From contig NZ_JAMXEX010000005.1 in NCBI RefSeq assembly GCF_025370775.1, positions 1 to 64,000 of the forward strand: DNA of 64,000 bases, given 5' to 3'. This DNA comes from Ancylothrix sp. D3o (lineage in GTDB: Bacteria; Cyanobacteriota; Cyanobacteriia; Cyanobacteriales; Oscillatoriaceae). A program made the position numbers and the translations under genes. Of the stretch, positions 28,980 to 37,929 are shown piece by piece; position 1 is the first letter of the stretch; each line of letters begins with the position of its first letter. The notes under the pieces were generated by a model that did not search any database, was not told where the DNA came from, and was given only the letters and a program-made list of their open reading frames with translations.

Positions 28980-30114
28980 CAGTAGATGTACCCTCTCCGG
29001 ACACTAAACGATTGCGAAGTTCCCAAGCTTGCTCAAGTAGTTTAAACCACCTTTTTTGTACCCAGTTGACTGTACAGCCTAACTTTTGGGCGATGGCTGC
29101 ATCTGCTAGTCCCTGTTGTTTTAACTTTAACAATTCTTTATTTTCTGGCCCCATTTTAGCAAGCCATTCTTGCCACTGTTGGGGCAATAAACCAAGATTT
29201 TTTTCTAAGTCAGCTTCTAACCACTGGTGAACAAGTTCCCAACGGTGACGCAGGGCAAATCGAATTAAATGATATTTGAAGCGCTGTTGTAAATAATCTC
29301 TCTGGCGGGGGGTTAATCCTAAAATTGATTCAATTTCGCCGGTGGTTAAATCTTTCAAGCGCAAGGCAAAGTAATCGGCACAATCAGTTTGTTTGTTTTC
29401 TTCGAGATAAACCATCAATTCGGTGATCACTTCACATCGCAGGTCTTCTACCATTGGTTCGGGTTCGCTGGAAACCATTTGAGAGCGTACCTGCTGAACA
29501 GAAGTATCATTCCAAGTTTGATCAGACTCGACACCGGCCCCTTCAGCGGCCTGTTCCATATCTACGGAAGTTTCAGGCGGTTGCTGTTGAGAAAATGATT
29601 GCGCTCTGAGGATAATCAATTGTTGCGACCGGCCCCCCCGCAAGGGAATCCGCCGTTTGCCATAGCGTTCAGCAAAAGCCATATACTCAGCTAACTCAAG
29701 CAGGCTTTGCGGTCTATATTTTAAACTCAGGTGCGCTTCTCTGCGAAATGCTTTTAAAGCTTCTTCATAAAAGCCTTGCAAAAAGTCTTCTATCAAACTC
29801 AGTCGTGCTTGATAACTCGATCCGGCGATCAAGGGGGTGATATAACGGTAAACAATGGCGCTGAGGGTGCTGTGCAGTTCGACCCGTCCTTGCCGTGACC
29901 CCAGGCTGTAGTAATTAAGACATTGTTGAAGCCGATGTCTGGCGAGGGCGATTGCCCACGATTCTACCTCGCCGGATGCTTGAATACGCTGGCTTTGCTG
30001 GCAAATGCGCGTCACTTCTTCGGCAATGCGACCGGCAACTTCTCGGCAATTGCTGTCAGAGGCGCGAGTCGCCTGCTTGAGTTCTGTGTATAGTAGCTCA
30101 AATATTGCTTCCAC
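28972..30114 (-). CDS. hetZ: HetZ-type regulator of filament cell differentiation
   Basis: 380 residues, near the HetZ length of about 400, starting at GTG (30114). Conserved blocks include EAIFELLYTELKQATRA, QASGEVESWAIALARHRLQQ, HSTLSAIVYRYITPLIA, GKRRIPLRGGRSQQLIILRA, SQQQPPETSVDMEQAAEGAG and a C-terminal helical region (EIESILGLTPRQRDYLQQRF, then DAAIAQKLGCTVNWVQKRWF) that reads like a helix-turn-helix. In Anabaena HetZ acts early in heterocyst formation downstream of HetR. Here it is followed by patU with an 8-base overlap. A role outside heterocysts, such as filament or cell-type control, is likely if this organism is an Oscillatoriales member; that is inference. Confidence 0.8.
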   Translation of the reverse strand: MEAIFELLYTELKQATRASDSNCREVAGRIAEEVTRICQQSQRIQASGEVESWAIALARHRLQQCLNYYSLGSRQGRVELHSTLSAIVYRYITPLIAGSSYQARLSLIEDFLQGFYEEALKAFRREAHLSLKYRPQSLLELAEYMAFAERYGKRRIPLRGGRSQQLIILRAQSFSQQQPPETSVDMEQAAEGAGVESDQTWNDTSVQQVRSQMVSSEPEPMVEDLRCEVITELMVYLEENKQTDCADYFALRLKDLTTGEIESILGLTPRQRDYLQQRFKYHLIRFALRHRWELVHQWLEADLEKNLGLLPQQWQEWLAKMGPENKELLKLKQQGLADAAIAQKLGCTVNWVQKRWFKLLEQAWELRNRLVSGEGTSTDE

Positions 30115-30603
30115 GCTCTCTTGTAGGTCTCCCCTTGTATGGTTTTTTGCTGTGCAAAATCCTACTACGCACCAAAAAAAAGGCCGTCTTGTCGGATTTT
30201 GAGGCTGATGTCGGCCCTCGCAGCGGTTGATAGATGACCGGCAACAGTTTGTGAGTTCTGAATTTTGAAACCCATAGGTTCCAAATTCTGTTTATTGTTG
30301 CTGGCATTGGGTTGGCTGCGGCTGGTTTGCGGTCAGGGTGCGAGTTTTCACCTAAACTTCTCTTTTCACTCTTGCCACCCAAAAAACAGCAATAAATTTA
30401 CTCTTGAGGGGTAAATTTTTCTTTTCTGTGCCCTGAATAAATATTTTTGTTTAGTAACTGTCAATGCACTCTGATTGCTTTTGCCTTTGCATCGGCCCCG
30501 TCTGACTCGATTAAATGCCTTTTTGCTCTGGTCAAAAAATCCTGCTTTTCTTATGCTAAGGTTATAGCCTCGCTTCAAAAGCGTTCGACGTAGCTCACGC
30601 TAA
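30115..30603. other. Divergent promoter region of hetZ and a conserved hypothetical gene
   Basis: 489 bp, no credible gene on either strand. It must contain the hetZ promoter. I found no convincing HetR-type palindrome or NtcA box (GTA-N8-TAC) by eye. Confidence 0.45.
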
Positions 30604-31095
30604 ATGCTGATGAATTTAGATAAACAAATTCAAGTCCTGATTGATAATGCGCCCCAAGATGGCACCACTCCTCAGATCGTGGCGACGATTGCACCGGCTC
30701 TCAAAATTCTGGCCGGTCAGCTACGCCACGCCCAATATTATATCGTGCAATCTCTTCAAGGTGAGTGGGTGCTGACGACTTTAAGCAACCGCGCCTTTCC
30801 AGATCGTGAAAAGCAGGTGATTTATGCTTTTCCTAGCAGTCAAGATGCTTTGTCTGGGGAGTTTGCGGCCAAAAATCCGCAGTTAATGGCATCGGCGGTG
30901 CCGGTGGTTCACATTTTATTTCAAATGCTTACTCTTGAGCCTGTCGAGAGTATTCTTTTTTTTGAAATTCCGGGCAATAAGTCAACGGGGACGGAGGTTT
31001 TGCGTTCTCAAGTTCAATATTTAATTCAGGGAGAGTTGCAAAAATTAAAGTCAAAATCTGCGGGCAATATTAACATCCCCCCTGATATTGCTTGA
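30604..31095 (+). CDS. Conserved hypothetical protein
   Basis: 163 residues (an ATG two codons in, at 30610, is also possible). It has no signal peptide or clear membrane helix and is probably cytoplasmic. Recognisable stretches are QIVATIAPALKILAGQLRH, YYIVQSLQGEWVLTTLSNR and VESILFFEIPGN; I recall no domain. A perfect terminator follows. It is divergent from hetZ-patU and converges on sds. No function can be proposed from the sequence. Confidence 0.7.
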   Translation: MLMNLDKQIQVLIDNAPQDGTTPQIVATIAPALKILAGQLRHAQYYIVQSLQGEWVLTTLSNRAFPDREKQVIYAFPSSQDALSGEFAAKNPQLMASAVPVVHILFQMLTLEPVESILFFEIPGNKSTGTEVLRSQVQYLIQGELQKLKSKSAGNINIPPDIA

Positions 31096-31111
31096 GTTTT
31101 TGCAATTTGTT

Positions 31112-31145
31112 AAAAACCCGGTTTCGTGAAGGAGACCGGGTTTTT
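31112..31145. terminator. Bidirectional hairpin terminator
   Basis: Perfect 11-bp stem AAAAACCCGGT/ACCGGGTTTTT with a 12-nt loop, between convergent genes. The arm core ACCCGGT is shared with the terminator at 5182-5210. Confidence 0.88.
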
Positions 31146-31175
31146 GTCTATGGGTGTTTATTGCTGTTTGTTTTG

Positions 31176-32147
31176 TTAATAAAGCCGGCTTACTACATAC
31201 TCGGCTAAATCAATCAACGCTTGCCGGCATTCCGAAGCTGGTAACTTCAATAAATGCTGTACGGCTTGTTGGGCGTGGTGGGTGGCTAATTCACGGGAAC
31301 GATCAATGCCTTTACTTTCTGATATAAAAGCTAGGGCTTGTTCGATGTCTCCGTCTTGGGAAAATTCCCTGTCAATTAGCACTTCTAAATAGGGTTTTTC
31401 TTCTAAAGCATATAGCACCGGCGCTGTCAAATTGCCGCTTTTGAGATCCGAGCAGGCCGGTTTGCCTAATCCTTCTGTGGAGGCGGTAAAATCCAAGATA
31501 TCATCGACGATTTGGAAGGCTAGGCCAATATGACGTCCATATTGATAAAGGTCTTCTGTCAAATCATCGGCTACTTCGCTGAGAATCGCTGCGGCTTTTG
31601 AGCTATTGGCGATTAATGATGCTGTTTTGTAATAGCTTTTTTCTAGGTAGGCTTCAATGGTTAGGCTGGTGTCAAATCGATTGAGTCCTTGTTGAATTTC
31701 TCCTTCGGCAAAGTCTTTGATAACTTCTGAAAGTAGTTTGACGACTTGCAGGTTATCCAGGTTGGCCAAATACCACGAAGATTGGGCGAAGAGGAAATCT
31801 CCGGCTAAAACGGCGATACGGTTTCCGAAACTGCTGTGTACGGTGGGAATGCCTCGCCTGAGTTCTGATTCGTCTACCACGTCGTCATGCACTAAGCTGG
31901 CAGTGTGGATCATTTCCGTAATTTCTGCAAGTCGCCGGTGTCGTGGGGTAATCTCTTCTGGTAGCATGGTTGCTCTGGAGATTAATAAGACGATTGCCGG
32001 CCTCACTCGTTTTCCCACAGCGCCAAACAGATGTTCCGCCGCAGCAAACAAAATGGGGTGACGGGCGCTTACGAGTGTTTTGAGGTTGTCTGTCAACACC
32101 CGCAGGTCTGCTTCAACCGGGGAAAAAAGAGATGTGGTTGAGGTCAT
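31176..32147 (-). CDS. sds: Solanesyl (polyprenyl) diphosphate synthase
   Basis: 323 residues, full length. Both aspartate-rich motifs are intact: LVHDDVVDESELRRG (first DDxxD) and FQIVDDILDFTAS (second). Other family marks are GKRVRPAIVLLISRA and GEIQQGLNRFD. The enzyme adds isopentenyl diphosphate units to an allylic primer to make the long prenyl chain, in cyanobacteria used for the plastoquinone side chain. In many cyanobacteria sds follows murI and an N-acetylmuramoyl-L-alanine amidase; here the same order and direction hold, but 1.6 kb separates sds from murI. Confidence 0.93.
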   Translation of the reverse strand: MTSTTSLFSPVEADLRVLTDNLKTLVSARHPILFAAAEHLFGAVGKRVRPAIVLLISRATMLPEEITPRHRRLAEITEMIHTASLVHDDVVDESELRRGIPTVHSSFGNRIAVLAGDFLFAQSSWYLANLDNLQVVKLLSEVIKDFAEGEIQQGLNRFDTSLTIEAYLEKSYYKTASLIANSSKAAAILSEVADDLTEDLYQYGRHIGLAFQIVDDILDFTASTEGLGKPACSDLKSGNLTAPVLYALEEKPYLEVLIDREFSQDGDIEQALAFISESKGIDRSRELATHHAQQAVQHLLKLPASECRQALIDLAEYVVSRLY

Positions 32148-33248
32148 GGATTGGCTGACTCAGGCGTTATTTACGAAATTTTACATATCTTATCATCTTT
32201 TTAAGATATGTTTCCTCTGTCCTGAAAGTTTTGTTGGTGTAAATGCCGGCTCTTACTCTGGCGGTTTCAATTTTTGCTCTTTAGGGTTTTGGCGGCAACC
32301 TGTTTGCTCGCTGAAAGTTGGTGATTTGTAATCTGTAGCACAGATTTTCTCCAAAGTGTCTGAAATGGCGGGCTGGGCTTTTTTGGTTTTCTTTTTTGAT
32401 TTGTGCGATTTTATCCTTTAAGTTCTTTGCCTTCAAATGGTTTTTTCTGACGAAAAGCTGCATTAAATTAGTGAAATTTAAAATACGATTGTTTTGGGTT
32501 GATTGCCCTGCGCCTGAGCAATCTTGGGGTGGGCCGGATGCCGGTTTAGCCGATGGGGAAGCTCTTTGAGCCGGATCTCTATAATTATGTAGATTTGTAA
32601 ATGATTTGCTCAGAAAGGCTGTAAAAACTACCGCTCTGTGTTATCCTACAAGTAAGAATTTCAACAATTCCATATATTTCCGGTAAAACAGTTACAGATA
32701 CTACAGATATTTGAAAGCTGCGAGCCGGTAAAATCTGCTCCACGTTCGCCCCTACACTGGCGGTAAAATTGTGGGCCTGCCTGTTCTTAACGCCGAGCCG
32801 AAGAAAAACTGCTGCTATCTAAAGCAACGGTTTTTAGTTGGGTAGGAAAGTTAATAAAGGTGGGCCGCTGCTTCAAGACAAGCCAGCCGGTTCTGAAAAC
32901 GAGCAACGAGAGTGTTTCTAAAAGCAGACGGCTTTGCGATGGTGCAGTCGTTGTAAGTCAATGGCTGTTTAATCGTTAGGGTTCGGTTTGCCTCGCGTAC
33001 CGGACTTGAGCGGGTTAGCTGGCAGAAAAACTCAGGGTTGTGGGACTGGCTGCGTCGGGGTGAGGGCGAGCGGGTGTTGTGAGCGAGTGGAATACCGCCC
33101 AAAAATATAGATTTGCTGGGGATAATAATTCCCACTAATTTGCTTTGTGAAAAAAGCTTTTCTGCGTGTGTATGTGGAAATGCTGATGCTTTTGCATGAA
33201 CTGAATTTTTTAAGTTAACGTCTCGCTCACACTAAGAATGGCCGTCCT
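32148..33248. other. Unusually long gap between murI and sds
   Basis: About 1.1 kb with no gene I can support. A 94-codon minus-strand frame (32851-33135) has no family features. The gap is T/G-rich on the plus strand and contains several CCGGY motifs. I checked for RNase P RNA, tmRNA and SRP RNA signature words and found none. It could contain an undescribed RNA or decayed sequence. Confidence 0.4.
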
Positions 33249-33362
33249 ATGACTTACCACGATATTCCTTTGATTATTCCTTTTCTGGCAACGGGTTATC
33301 TGCTAACGATTTATGTGTTATTGGGATTTGCCCAGAAAAACACGACCAGAGTAAAAAGTTAA
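33249..33362 (+). CDS. Possible small single-helix membrane protein (37 residues)
   Basis: The frame reads MTYHDIPLIIPFLATGYLLT and continues IYVLLGFAQKNTTRVKS: one strong hydrophobic helix of about 20 residues followed by a short basic tail. This is the layout of the small subunits of photosynthetic and respiratory complexes, but I do not recognise it as any Psb, Psa, Pet or Ndh subunit. An ATG at 33238 starts a four-codon frame whose stop TGA overlaps the ATG of this frame (ATGA). There is no clear ribosome site. It is on the opposite strand to murI and sds. A real gene is plausible but unproven. Confidence 0.4.
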   Translation: MTYHDIPLIIPFLATGYLLTIYVLLGFAQKNTTRVKS

Positions 33363-33698
33363 TAAGTGTTTTGAGAGTTAAATTTTTATGGGAGAGGGGA
33401 GAGGGGAGAATAGTATCAAGATTGGTTAAAGAGTGAAGAGGAAAGTTTTTAGTAAGGCTTTAAGGGCTTACTAGGAATAGTTGAATTTAAGCTAAGCTTA
33501 CCGACTTGATAGAGCACTTGTTTTCAGCAGGGTAAAGGAACATAAAAATTTTTTAGGGGCCGGTCTTCCCTTATTTTTCTGAGCTTGGTGGCAAGGAGAG
33601 AGATTTGGGAGGCTGGGCTTTTTAATGCAATTTATCATAAATAATATTGTATTTTTTGGGGTATTTAAAGATTAAAAGTTTAATGAGGAAAAGTAGGT
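33363..33698. other. Intergenic region downstream of murI, no gene seen
   Basis: 336 bp, AT-rich, with a short low-complexity run of GGGGAGA units near 33391-33410. Nothing else recognised. Confidence 0.45.
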
Positions 33699-33728
33699 AA
33701 AAAAGCCACCAGCAGGGGAGCCGGTGGC
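33699..33728 (-). terminator. Terminator of murI
   Basis: On the minus strand GCCACC pairs with GGTGGC across a 12-nt loop and is followed by six T. It lies 53 bp beyond the murI stop and shows that murI is not co-transcribed with sds. Confidence 0.75.
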
Positions 33729-33780
33729 GAAGAAACCAAGAGCAACTGGTGGTGATTAGCTCTATTAAAGAGCAAGTTAA

Positions 33781-34611
33781 TTATTCCGCAGAAGCATTGC
33801 GAACCGGCTCATAAACCAAGGTAGGTAAAGTGATTTTTTCTACAGAAGGAGTGTAGCCTAACCAGGGTCGGGAAAGTTGAGCGAACTGTTGCGGACAACC
33901 GCTGACGCCGAAGCGAGTGGGCAGAGGTTGGCGGGTTTCCCGTAGGCCCAAAAGTTCCAATTCACGGGAAGCAGCAGCGACAACATGGACTGCTGGATCG
34001 ATCAAGCGCACAGAACTGGGGAGAATTTGGCGCAACACCGGCTCTAAATGAGGATAGTGGGTACAGCCATAAACGAGGGTATCAATTTGCTGCTGGATGA
34101 GCGGTGCAAGATATTCCCGCGCTACTTCATAAGTATAGGAGTCATTAATTCTGCCTTGTTCGATGAGTGGCACAAATTCGGGACAGCCGACTTGCCAGAC
34201 GCGGGTATCGGGGTCTATTTCCATAATGGCCCGCCGGTAGGCATTAGAAGCGGCGGTGGCGGGGGTAGAAATGACGCCGATGCGTCGTCCTTGCTGGACT
34301 GCGGCGCGGGCACCGGGGAGAATGACACCCAAGATAGGGACGTCAAATTCTGAGCGGACGGTTTCTAGGGCGAGGGCCGAACTGGTATTGCAGGCCATGA
34401 TCACCATTTTGACGCCAGATTCGGTCATCCAGGTGAGAATTTCACGGACGAACTGCAAGATTTCTGCGCTTTGACGAGTGCCGTAAGGCAGCCTTGCCGT
34501 GTCTCCAAAATAAAGAATGGATTCTGTTGGCAATTGCCGGTAAAGCTCTCTCAAAACAGTTAAGCCACCCACACCACTATCAAAAATACCAATTCGTTTT
34601 TCTTTTGTCAT
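33781..34611 (-). CDS. murI: Glutamate racemase
   Basis: 276 residues. Family motifs are complete: GIFDSGVGGLTVLREL, LYFGDTARLPYGTRQ, first catalytic Cys in VIMACNTSSALAL and second in LVYGCTHYPHLEPV. The enzyme interconverts L- and D-glutamate, supplying D-Glu for peptidoglycan precursors in the cytoplasm. It lies 156 bp downstream of the peptidoglycan amidase gene in the same direction, the usual cyanobacterial arrangement, and has its own terminator. Confidence 0.95.
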   Translation of the reverse strand: MTKEKRIGIFDSGVGGLTVLRELYRQLPTESILYFGDTARLPYGTRQSAEILQFVREILTWMTESGVKMVIMACNTSSALALETVRSEFDVPILGVILPGARAAVQQGRRIGVISTPATAASNAYRRAIMEIDPDTRVWQVGCPEFVPLIEQGRINDSYTYEVAREYLAPLIQQQIDTLVYGCTHYPHLEPVLRQILPSSVRLIDPAVHVVAAASRELELLGLRETRQPLPTRFGVSGCPQQFAQLSRPWLGYTPSVEKITLPTLVYEPVRNASAE

Positions 34612-34767
34612 TTGTTTTGCAATCAGCGTCCGATTGTTTATCCTTTGTCTCTGTCGTTTGTCTGCTTGTGTTTTAGCAGCGTGGTTCGACTTTTGACAAA
34701 TGAGGCGGAGTTGGGCTGGGTTCAGGAAGATCGATTTCGACGATATTCAATTTTAGGGAACCAGCCC

Positions 34768-36468
34768 TTAATAACGATTTTGTTGGATGTATTGGAGGAT
34801 ACCGCGAGTAATGCCTTCTGCTAGCAGTCGGCGGTAGGCTGGGTCGGCCATGCGTGCGGCATCTTGGGCACCCGTTACAAAACCAACTTCTACTAAAACT
34901 GCTGGCATTGTCGTCTTGCGTAAGACATAAAAGTTCGCTTGCTTGACTCCTCGGTTGTTGGCGCCGGTGGCGGCGAGGAGGTTGCTTTGAATGCTGCGAG
35001 CTAGACCAATGCCACTAGAGTAATAGAACGTCTCTATGCCGTTGACATCAGGACGACTCATGCTGATGGCGTTGGCGTGGATGCTGACAAATAGGGTGGC
35101 GTTGATCCGCTCGGCAAGCTGGACGCGGGGTTGGAGTTCGATTTCTCGGTCGTCGGTGCGGGTGAGGATGGCTTGGATGCCGTTTTGTTCGAGCATTTGG
35201 GCCACTTGGTAGGAGATGTCTAGTACGATGTCTGTTTCTCGAATTCCGCCAATGCCGACGGCACCGGGATCGCCGCCGCCGTGTCCTGGGTCTACTACTA
35301 CGCTCAGGCGTCCGCTGGGGATGCGGGGGATGTTGGCTTCGGGTGTGTTGTTGGGGGGTGGGGTTTGGGCTGCTTGCAGTTGCAAGGCCAGCATTTGGTT
35401 GCTGGGTTGGTTAAGCTCGCTGAGTTGGACTCCGGCTGCCGGTTGTACCCAAATAACTACGGTGTTGGGGTCGGCTTGTTGGAGGGCGACTCGCAGGGCG
35501 TTGGTTTGGGGTGATCTGACTCCGGCACCGATGCGGGCGGCGGGGATGGTGATTTGGAAGTAGCCGGAGGCTCTGTCCCATCCACTTGTGTAGGTGAAGG
35601 GGCCGTCTGTACGGATGACCATTTGGCTGCCGGTCATTTCTACGGATTGGATGGTGGTGAGTTGGCCGCCGGTGGAAATGTCGGAAATTTGGGGTTGTCT
35701 GGCTGTTGTGGTGGTGGTGTCTTCGGGGAGGATGATGATTTTGCCGTTGTTGTTTGCGGTGGCTCTCCAGTCTTTGTTGGGGTCGGTGACGTTGAGGGTG
35801 ATGCGGGCCACCGGCGGGCTGGTTTGGATCTGACCTATCTGGATGCTCCCGATGTTGTTTCGGTTGACGATTTGCTGATAGCCTTGCAGTCGGGGTGTGA
35901 GGGTTGTGTTTTGCAGGTCGATGTTGACGGTTGAGCGGTCGCTACTTTGCTGGACGTTGACTTCTGGGGTCGTTCCTCTGGTGTCCAGAAATAGTCCGTC
36001 ACCTGTGACTCTGACGTTGTTTAGTGTGGTTTGGAGGCCGGCGGCGGTGGTTTGTGGGGGTTGGGGGGCGGTGGCGGCTATTGGTTGGGCTTCGGGGATT
36101 TGAACTGTCCATTCGGAAGCTGTTTGACCTCTAACTATGACTTGTTGGGGGTCGATGGTGTAGCCGCTGTTGAGTTCGATTACTAGGCGGGTGGTGTTTC
36201 CGTCAAATTGGCCGGCTCTGACGGCTCGGATGGCTCCGCCGACGGGTTGGGTCATTTGCGGCTTTCCATAGGTTGTGCCGGGGAGGTCGATTACGAGGCG
36301 GGTTGGGTTGAATAGCAGTTGCGCTTTAGGTTGTACGCCGTCGTCGGTGGTTATATAAAGTCGGTTTTCGGTGCTGTCAAATCGCCATGATTGTAATCGA
36401 GCCGCTTGTGCGCTCGTTGATACTAAAAATACGGAAATTATGCTGGGTAGTAGCCAGTGGAATCTCAT
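34768..36468 (-). CDS. amiC: N-acetylmuramoyl-L-alanine amidase with AMIN domains (AmiC type)
   Basis: 566 residues from the ATG at 36468 (MRFHWLLPSIISVFL), chosen because it opens a signal peptide (cleavage after AQA-A) and is preceded by AAGGAG nine bases away. Two AMIN-like regions cover about 25-340 (RLVIDLPGTTYGKPQ marks the first) and target the septum or cell wall. The C-terminal Amidase_3 domain carries the zinc ligands: VVVDPGHGGGDPGAVG, GIRETDIVLD and FVSIHANA, plus the catalytic Glu in VLVEVGFVTG. It cleaves the amide between MurNAc and L-Ala. In filamentous cyanobacteria AmiC-type amidases also drill nanopores in the septal wall for cell-cell communication; that specific role is inferred from homologues. 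Confidence 0.93.
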   Translation of the reverse strand: MRFHWLLPSIISVFLVSTSAQAARLQSWRFDSTENRLYITTDDGVQPKAQLLFNPTRLVIDLPGTTYGKPQMTQPVGGAIRAVRAGQFDGNTTRLVIELNSGYTIDPQQVIVRGQTASEWTVQIPEAQPIAATAPQPPQTTAAGLQTTLNNVRVTGDGLFLDTRGTTPEVNVQQSSDRSTVNIDLQNTTLTPRLQGYQQIVNRNNIGSIQIGQIQTSPPVARITLNVTDPNKDWRATANNNGKIIILPEDTTTTTARQPQISDISTGGQLTTIQSVEMTGSQMVIRTDGPFTYTSGWDRASGYFQITIPAARIGAGVRSPQTNALRVALQQADPNTVVIWVQPAAGVQLSELNQPSNQMLALQLQAAQTPPPNNTPEANIPRIPSGRLSVVVDPGHGGGDPGAVGIGGIRETDIVLDISYQVAQMLEQNGIQAILTRTDDREIELQPRVQLAERINATLFVSIHANAISMSRPDVNGIETFYYSSGIGLARSIQSNLLAATGANNRGVKQANFYVLRKTTMPAVLVEVGFVTGAQDAARMADPAYRRLLAEGITRGILQYIQQNRY

Positions 36469-36665
36469 GCGGCGCTTCTCCTTGTTTGCGTTGCTGCGTG
36501 CTGTATGCCCCCCCGATGGGTGCTTGAGATGTACCATTACACCCCCCCCTGCGTGATCTTTGCGGCTCCTCGCTATTTAAGACGCTCGTTGAAAAATAGC
36601 ATGAGTTGGGGCCGATGTGTTGGATAAGCCTGCTTTTTTTCGCGGCTTGCTTGTGCGCTTGGCTG

Positions 36666-36899
36666 TCATGTGTGTTTATTTTTTTCTGCCGGCGGGACTG
36701 GATCGTATCCCCCCGGATGCAGGGGATGACACCGGCATATTCTGGCTACTGCCATTCTGCTACCACGCCAAGGGCCAAATCTGTCGATGGCTTGGAGGGC
36801 ATATTGAGAACAGGTTGGCTCAAACCGGCACACCGGCGGAAATAATGGGGAGATAAATAATCTATATCCTTGAATTATTCCGAGTAATATTACTTTCAT
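36666..36899 (-). CDS. yidD: Membrane protein insertion efficiency factor YidD
   Basis: 77 residues with the whole family signature: [50 protein letters not shown]. YidD is a small amphipathic protein at the inner face of the membrane that helps YidC insert proteins. In many bacteria it lies next to rnpA and yidC; here it sits alone between the amidase gene and acylphosphatase, all leftward. C-terminal tail is short and charged. Confidence 0.93.
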   Translation of the reverse strand: MKVILLGIIQGYRLFISPLFPPVCRFEPTCSQYALQAIDRFGPWRGSRMAVARICRCHPLHPGGYDPVPPAEKNKHT

Positions 36900-36962
36900 T
36901 TGTTAATGGTCATTTGTGATCGAGTATTACCTATTACTGGTTGTCCAATCAGCAATTATCAA

Positions 36963-37244
36963 TCATCGATTTATTTCAAATTGGTTGCATCCTTGGGGTT
37001 TTTCATGGTTGATAGTCACTTCGGTTACTTCGGCTGCTGGTGGCCCTTGGTGACACCAGTTTATCATGTCGGTAATGGCTTGTTTATTTCCTTCAAAAAT
37101 TGCTTCGACTCGACCATCTGGGAGGTTTTTTACCCAGCCGGTGATTCCTAGCTGTTTGGCTTGTTGTGCTGTGTAATAACGATAGCCGACTCCTTGAACT
37201 TTGCCAGATATAATTAGATGAGTTCTGATTTTTTCATTGCTCAT
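36963..37244 (-). CDS. acyP: Acylphosphatase
   Basis: 93 residues, the usual size. The phosphate-binding loop GKVQGVGYRYY with the catalytic Arg and the catalytic Asn in ITGWVKNLPDGRVEAIFEG are present. It hydrolyses acyl phosphates such as carbamoyl or acetyl phosphate in the cytoplasm; the physiological substrate is not known in bacteria. Two Cys residues near the C-terminus are not part of the active site. Probably its own transcription unit, 63 bp upstream of yidD. Confidence 0.93.
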   Translation of the reverse strand: MSNEKIRTHLIISGKVQGVGYRYYTAQQAKQLGITGWVKNLPDGRVEAIFEGNKQAITDMINWCHQGPPAAEVTEVTINHEKPQGCNQFEINR

Positions 37245-37318
37245 GGTTTTTTGTTATTTAGAGAAAGTACGAAAAGAGCAATTGCGGACGCTGAACTGAA
37301 GGACAAGAGGATTATACA

Positions 37319-37900
37319 ATGATGTTGGGGTATTTTGTCAAAGTGATTTTTTCTCGTTTGACTGGGGCTTTTTATACTGTTCCCCGGATGGATGATTGGC
37401 TGGTTTGTGCTGCTATTTTAGGGGTTTATACGTTGATTGCTGTGCCGGTGGGTTGGCGCTGGGGTTTTTTAAATTTTAAGGTAGAAAAATCGCTGATTGT
37501 GGTGTTGGGGGTGATTTTGGGTTCTTTGCTGCAACCGGCTTTTTCTGAGGAATTGTTTTTTCGGGTTTTGTTTTTACCGCATAAAACTGAAAATTTTTCT
37601 GGGGTGAGTTTATGGGGGTGGATGGTGTTGGGTTTAATTTGTTTTATTGTCTATCATCCTTTGAATGCGATTAGTTTTTTTCCGATGGGAAAAGAGGTTT
37701 TTTTTGAGCCGGTATTTTTGTTTTTGGCGGCGGTTTTGGGGGTGGGGTGTACGGTGGTTTACTGGTGTAGTGGTTCGGTGTGGCCGGCGGTTGTTTTACA
37801 TTGGGTGGTTGTGGTGGTGTGGTTGTTGTTGTTTGGGGGGTATGAAAGGTTGTATGCTGGAAGAAGTGAGGGATGCGATCAAAAAAGTCCCTCAAAATGA
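37319..37900 (+). CDS. CPBP-family intramembrane glutamic protease
   Basis: 193 residues with about five hydrophobic helices. The CPBP (Abi) motifs are there: first SEELFFRVLF with the paired Glu and Arg, second ICFIVYHPLNAISF with the His, and third VVLHWVVVVVWLLL. Members are related to Rce1 prenyl-protease and to bacteriocin-immunity proteins; in cyanobacteria they are common with unknown substrates. The coding strand is extremely T/G-rich, like the next two genes, with which it may form an operon (30 and 54 bp apart). Confidence 0.82.
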   Translation: MMLGYFVKVIFSRLTGAFYTVPRMDDWLVCAAILGVYTLIAVPVGWRWGFLNFKVEKSLIVVLGVILGSLLQPAFSEELFFRVLFLPHKTENFSGVSLWGWMVLGLICFIVYHPLNAISFFPMGKEVFFEPVFLFLAAVLGVGCTVVYWCSGSVWPAVVLHWVVVVVWLLLFGGYERLYAGRSEGCDQKSPSK

Positions 37901-37929
37901 TTTTTTGCCAAAATTAAGTAGATGCAGTT

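Noticed and set aside
30115-30603. Skew change near 30 kb considered as a replication origin
   Set aside because: No DnaA boxes, dnaA or dnaN seen, and the skew flips again several times in the window.
32851-33135. Minus-strand frame of 94 codons in the murI-sds gap
   Set aside because: No domain, no signal peptide, no ribosome site, odd composition; not supported as a gene.
33421-33450. GAAGAGGAAAGTTT considered as an RNase P RNA signature
   Set aside because: Only a partial match to the GAGGAAAGTCCGGGC block and no second conserved region nearby.
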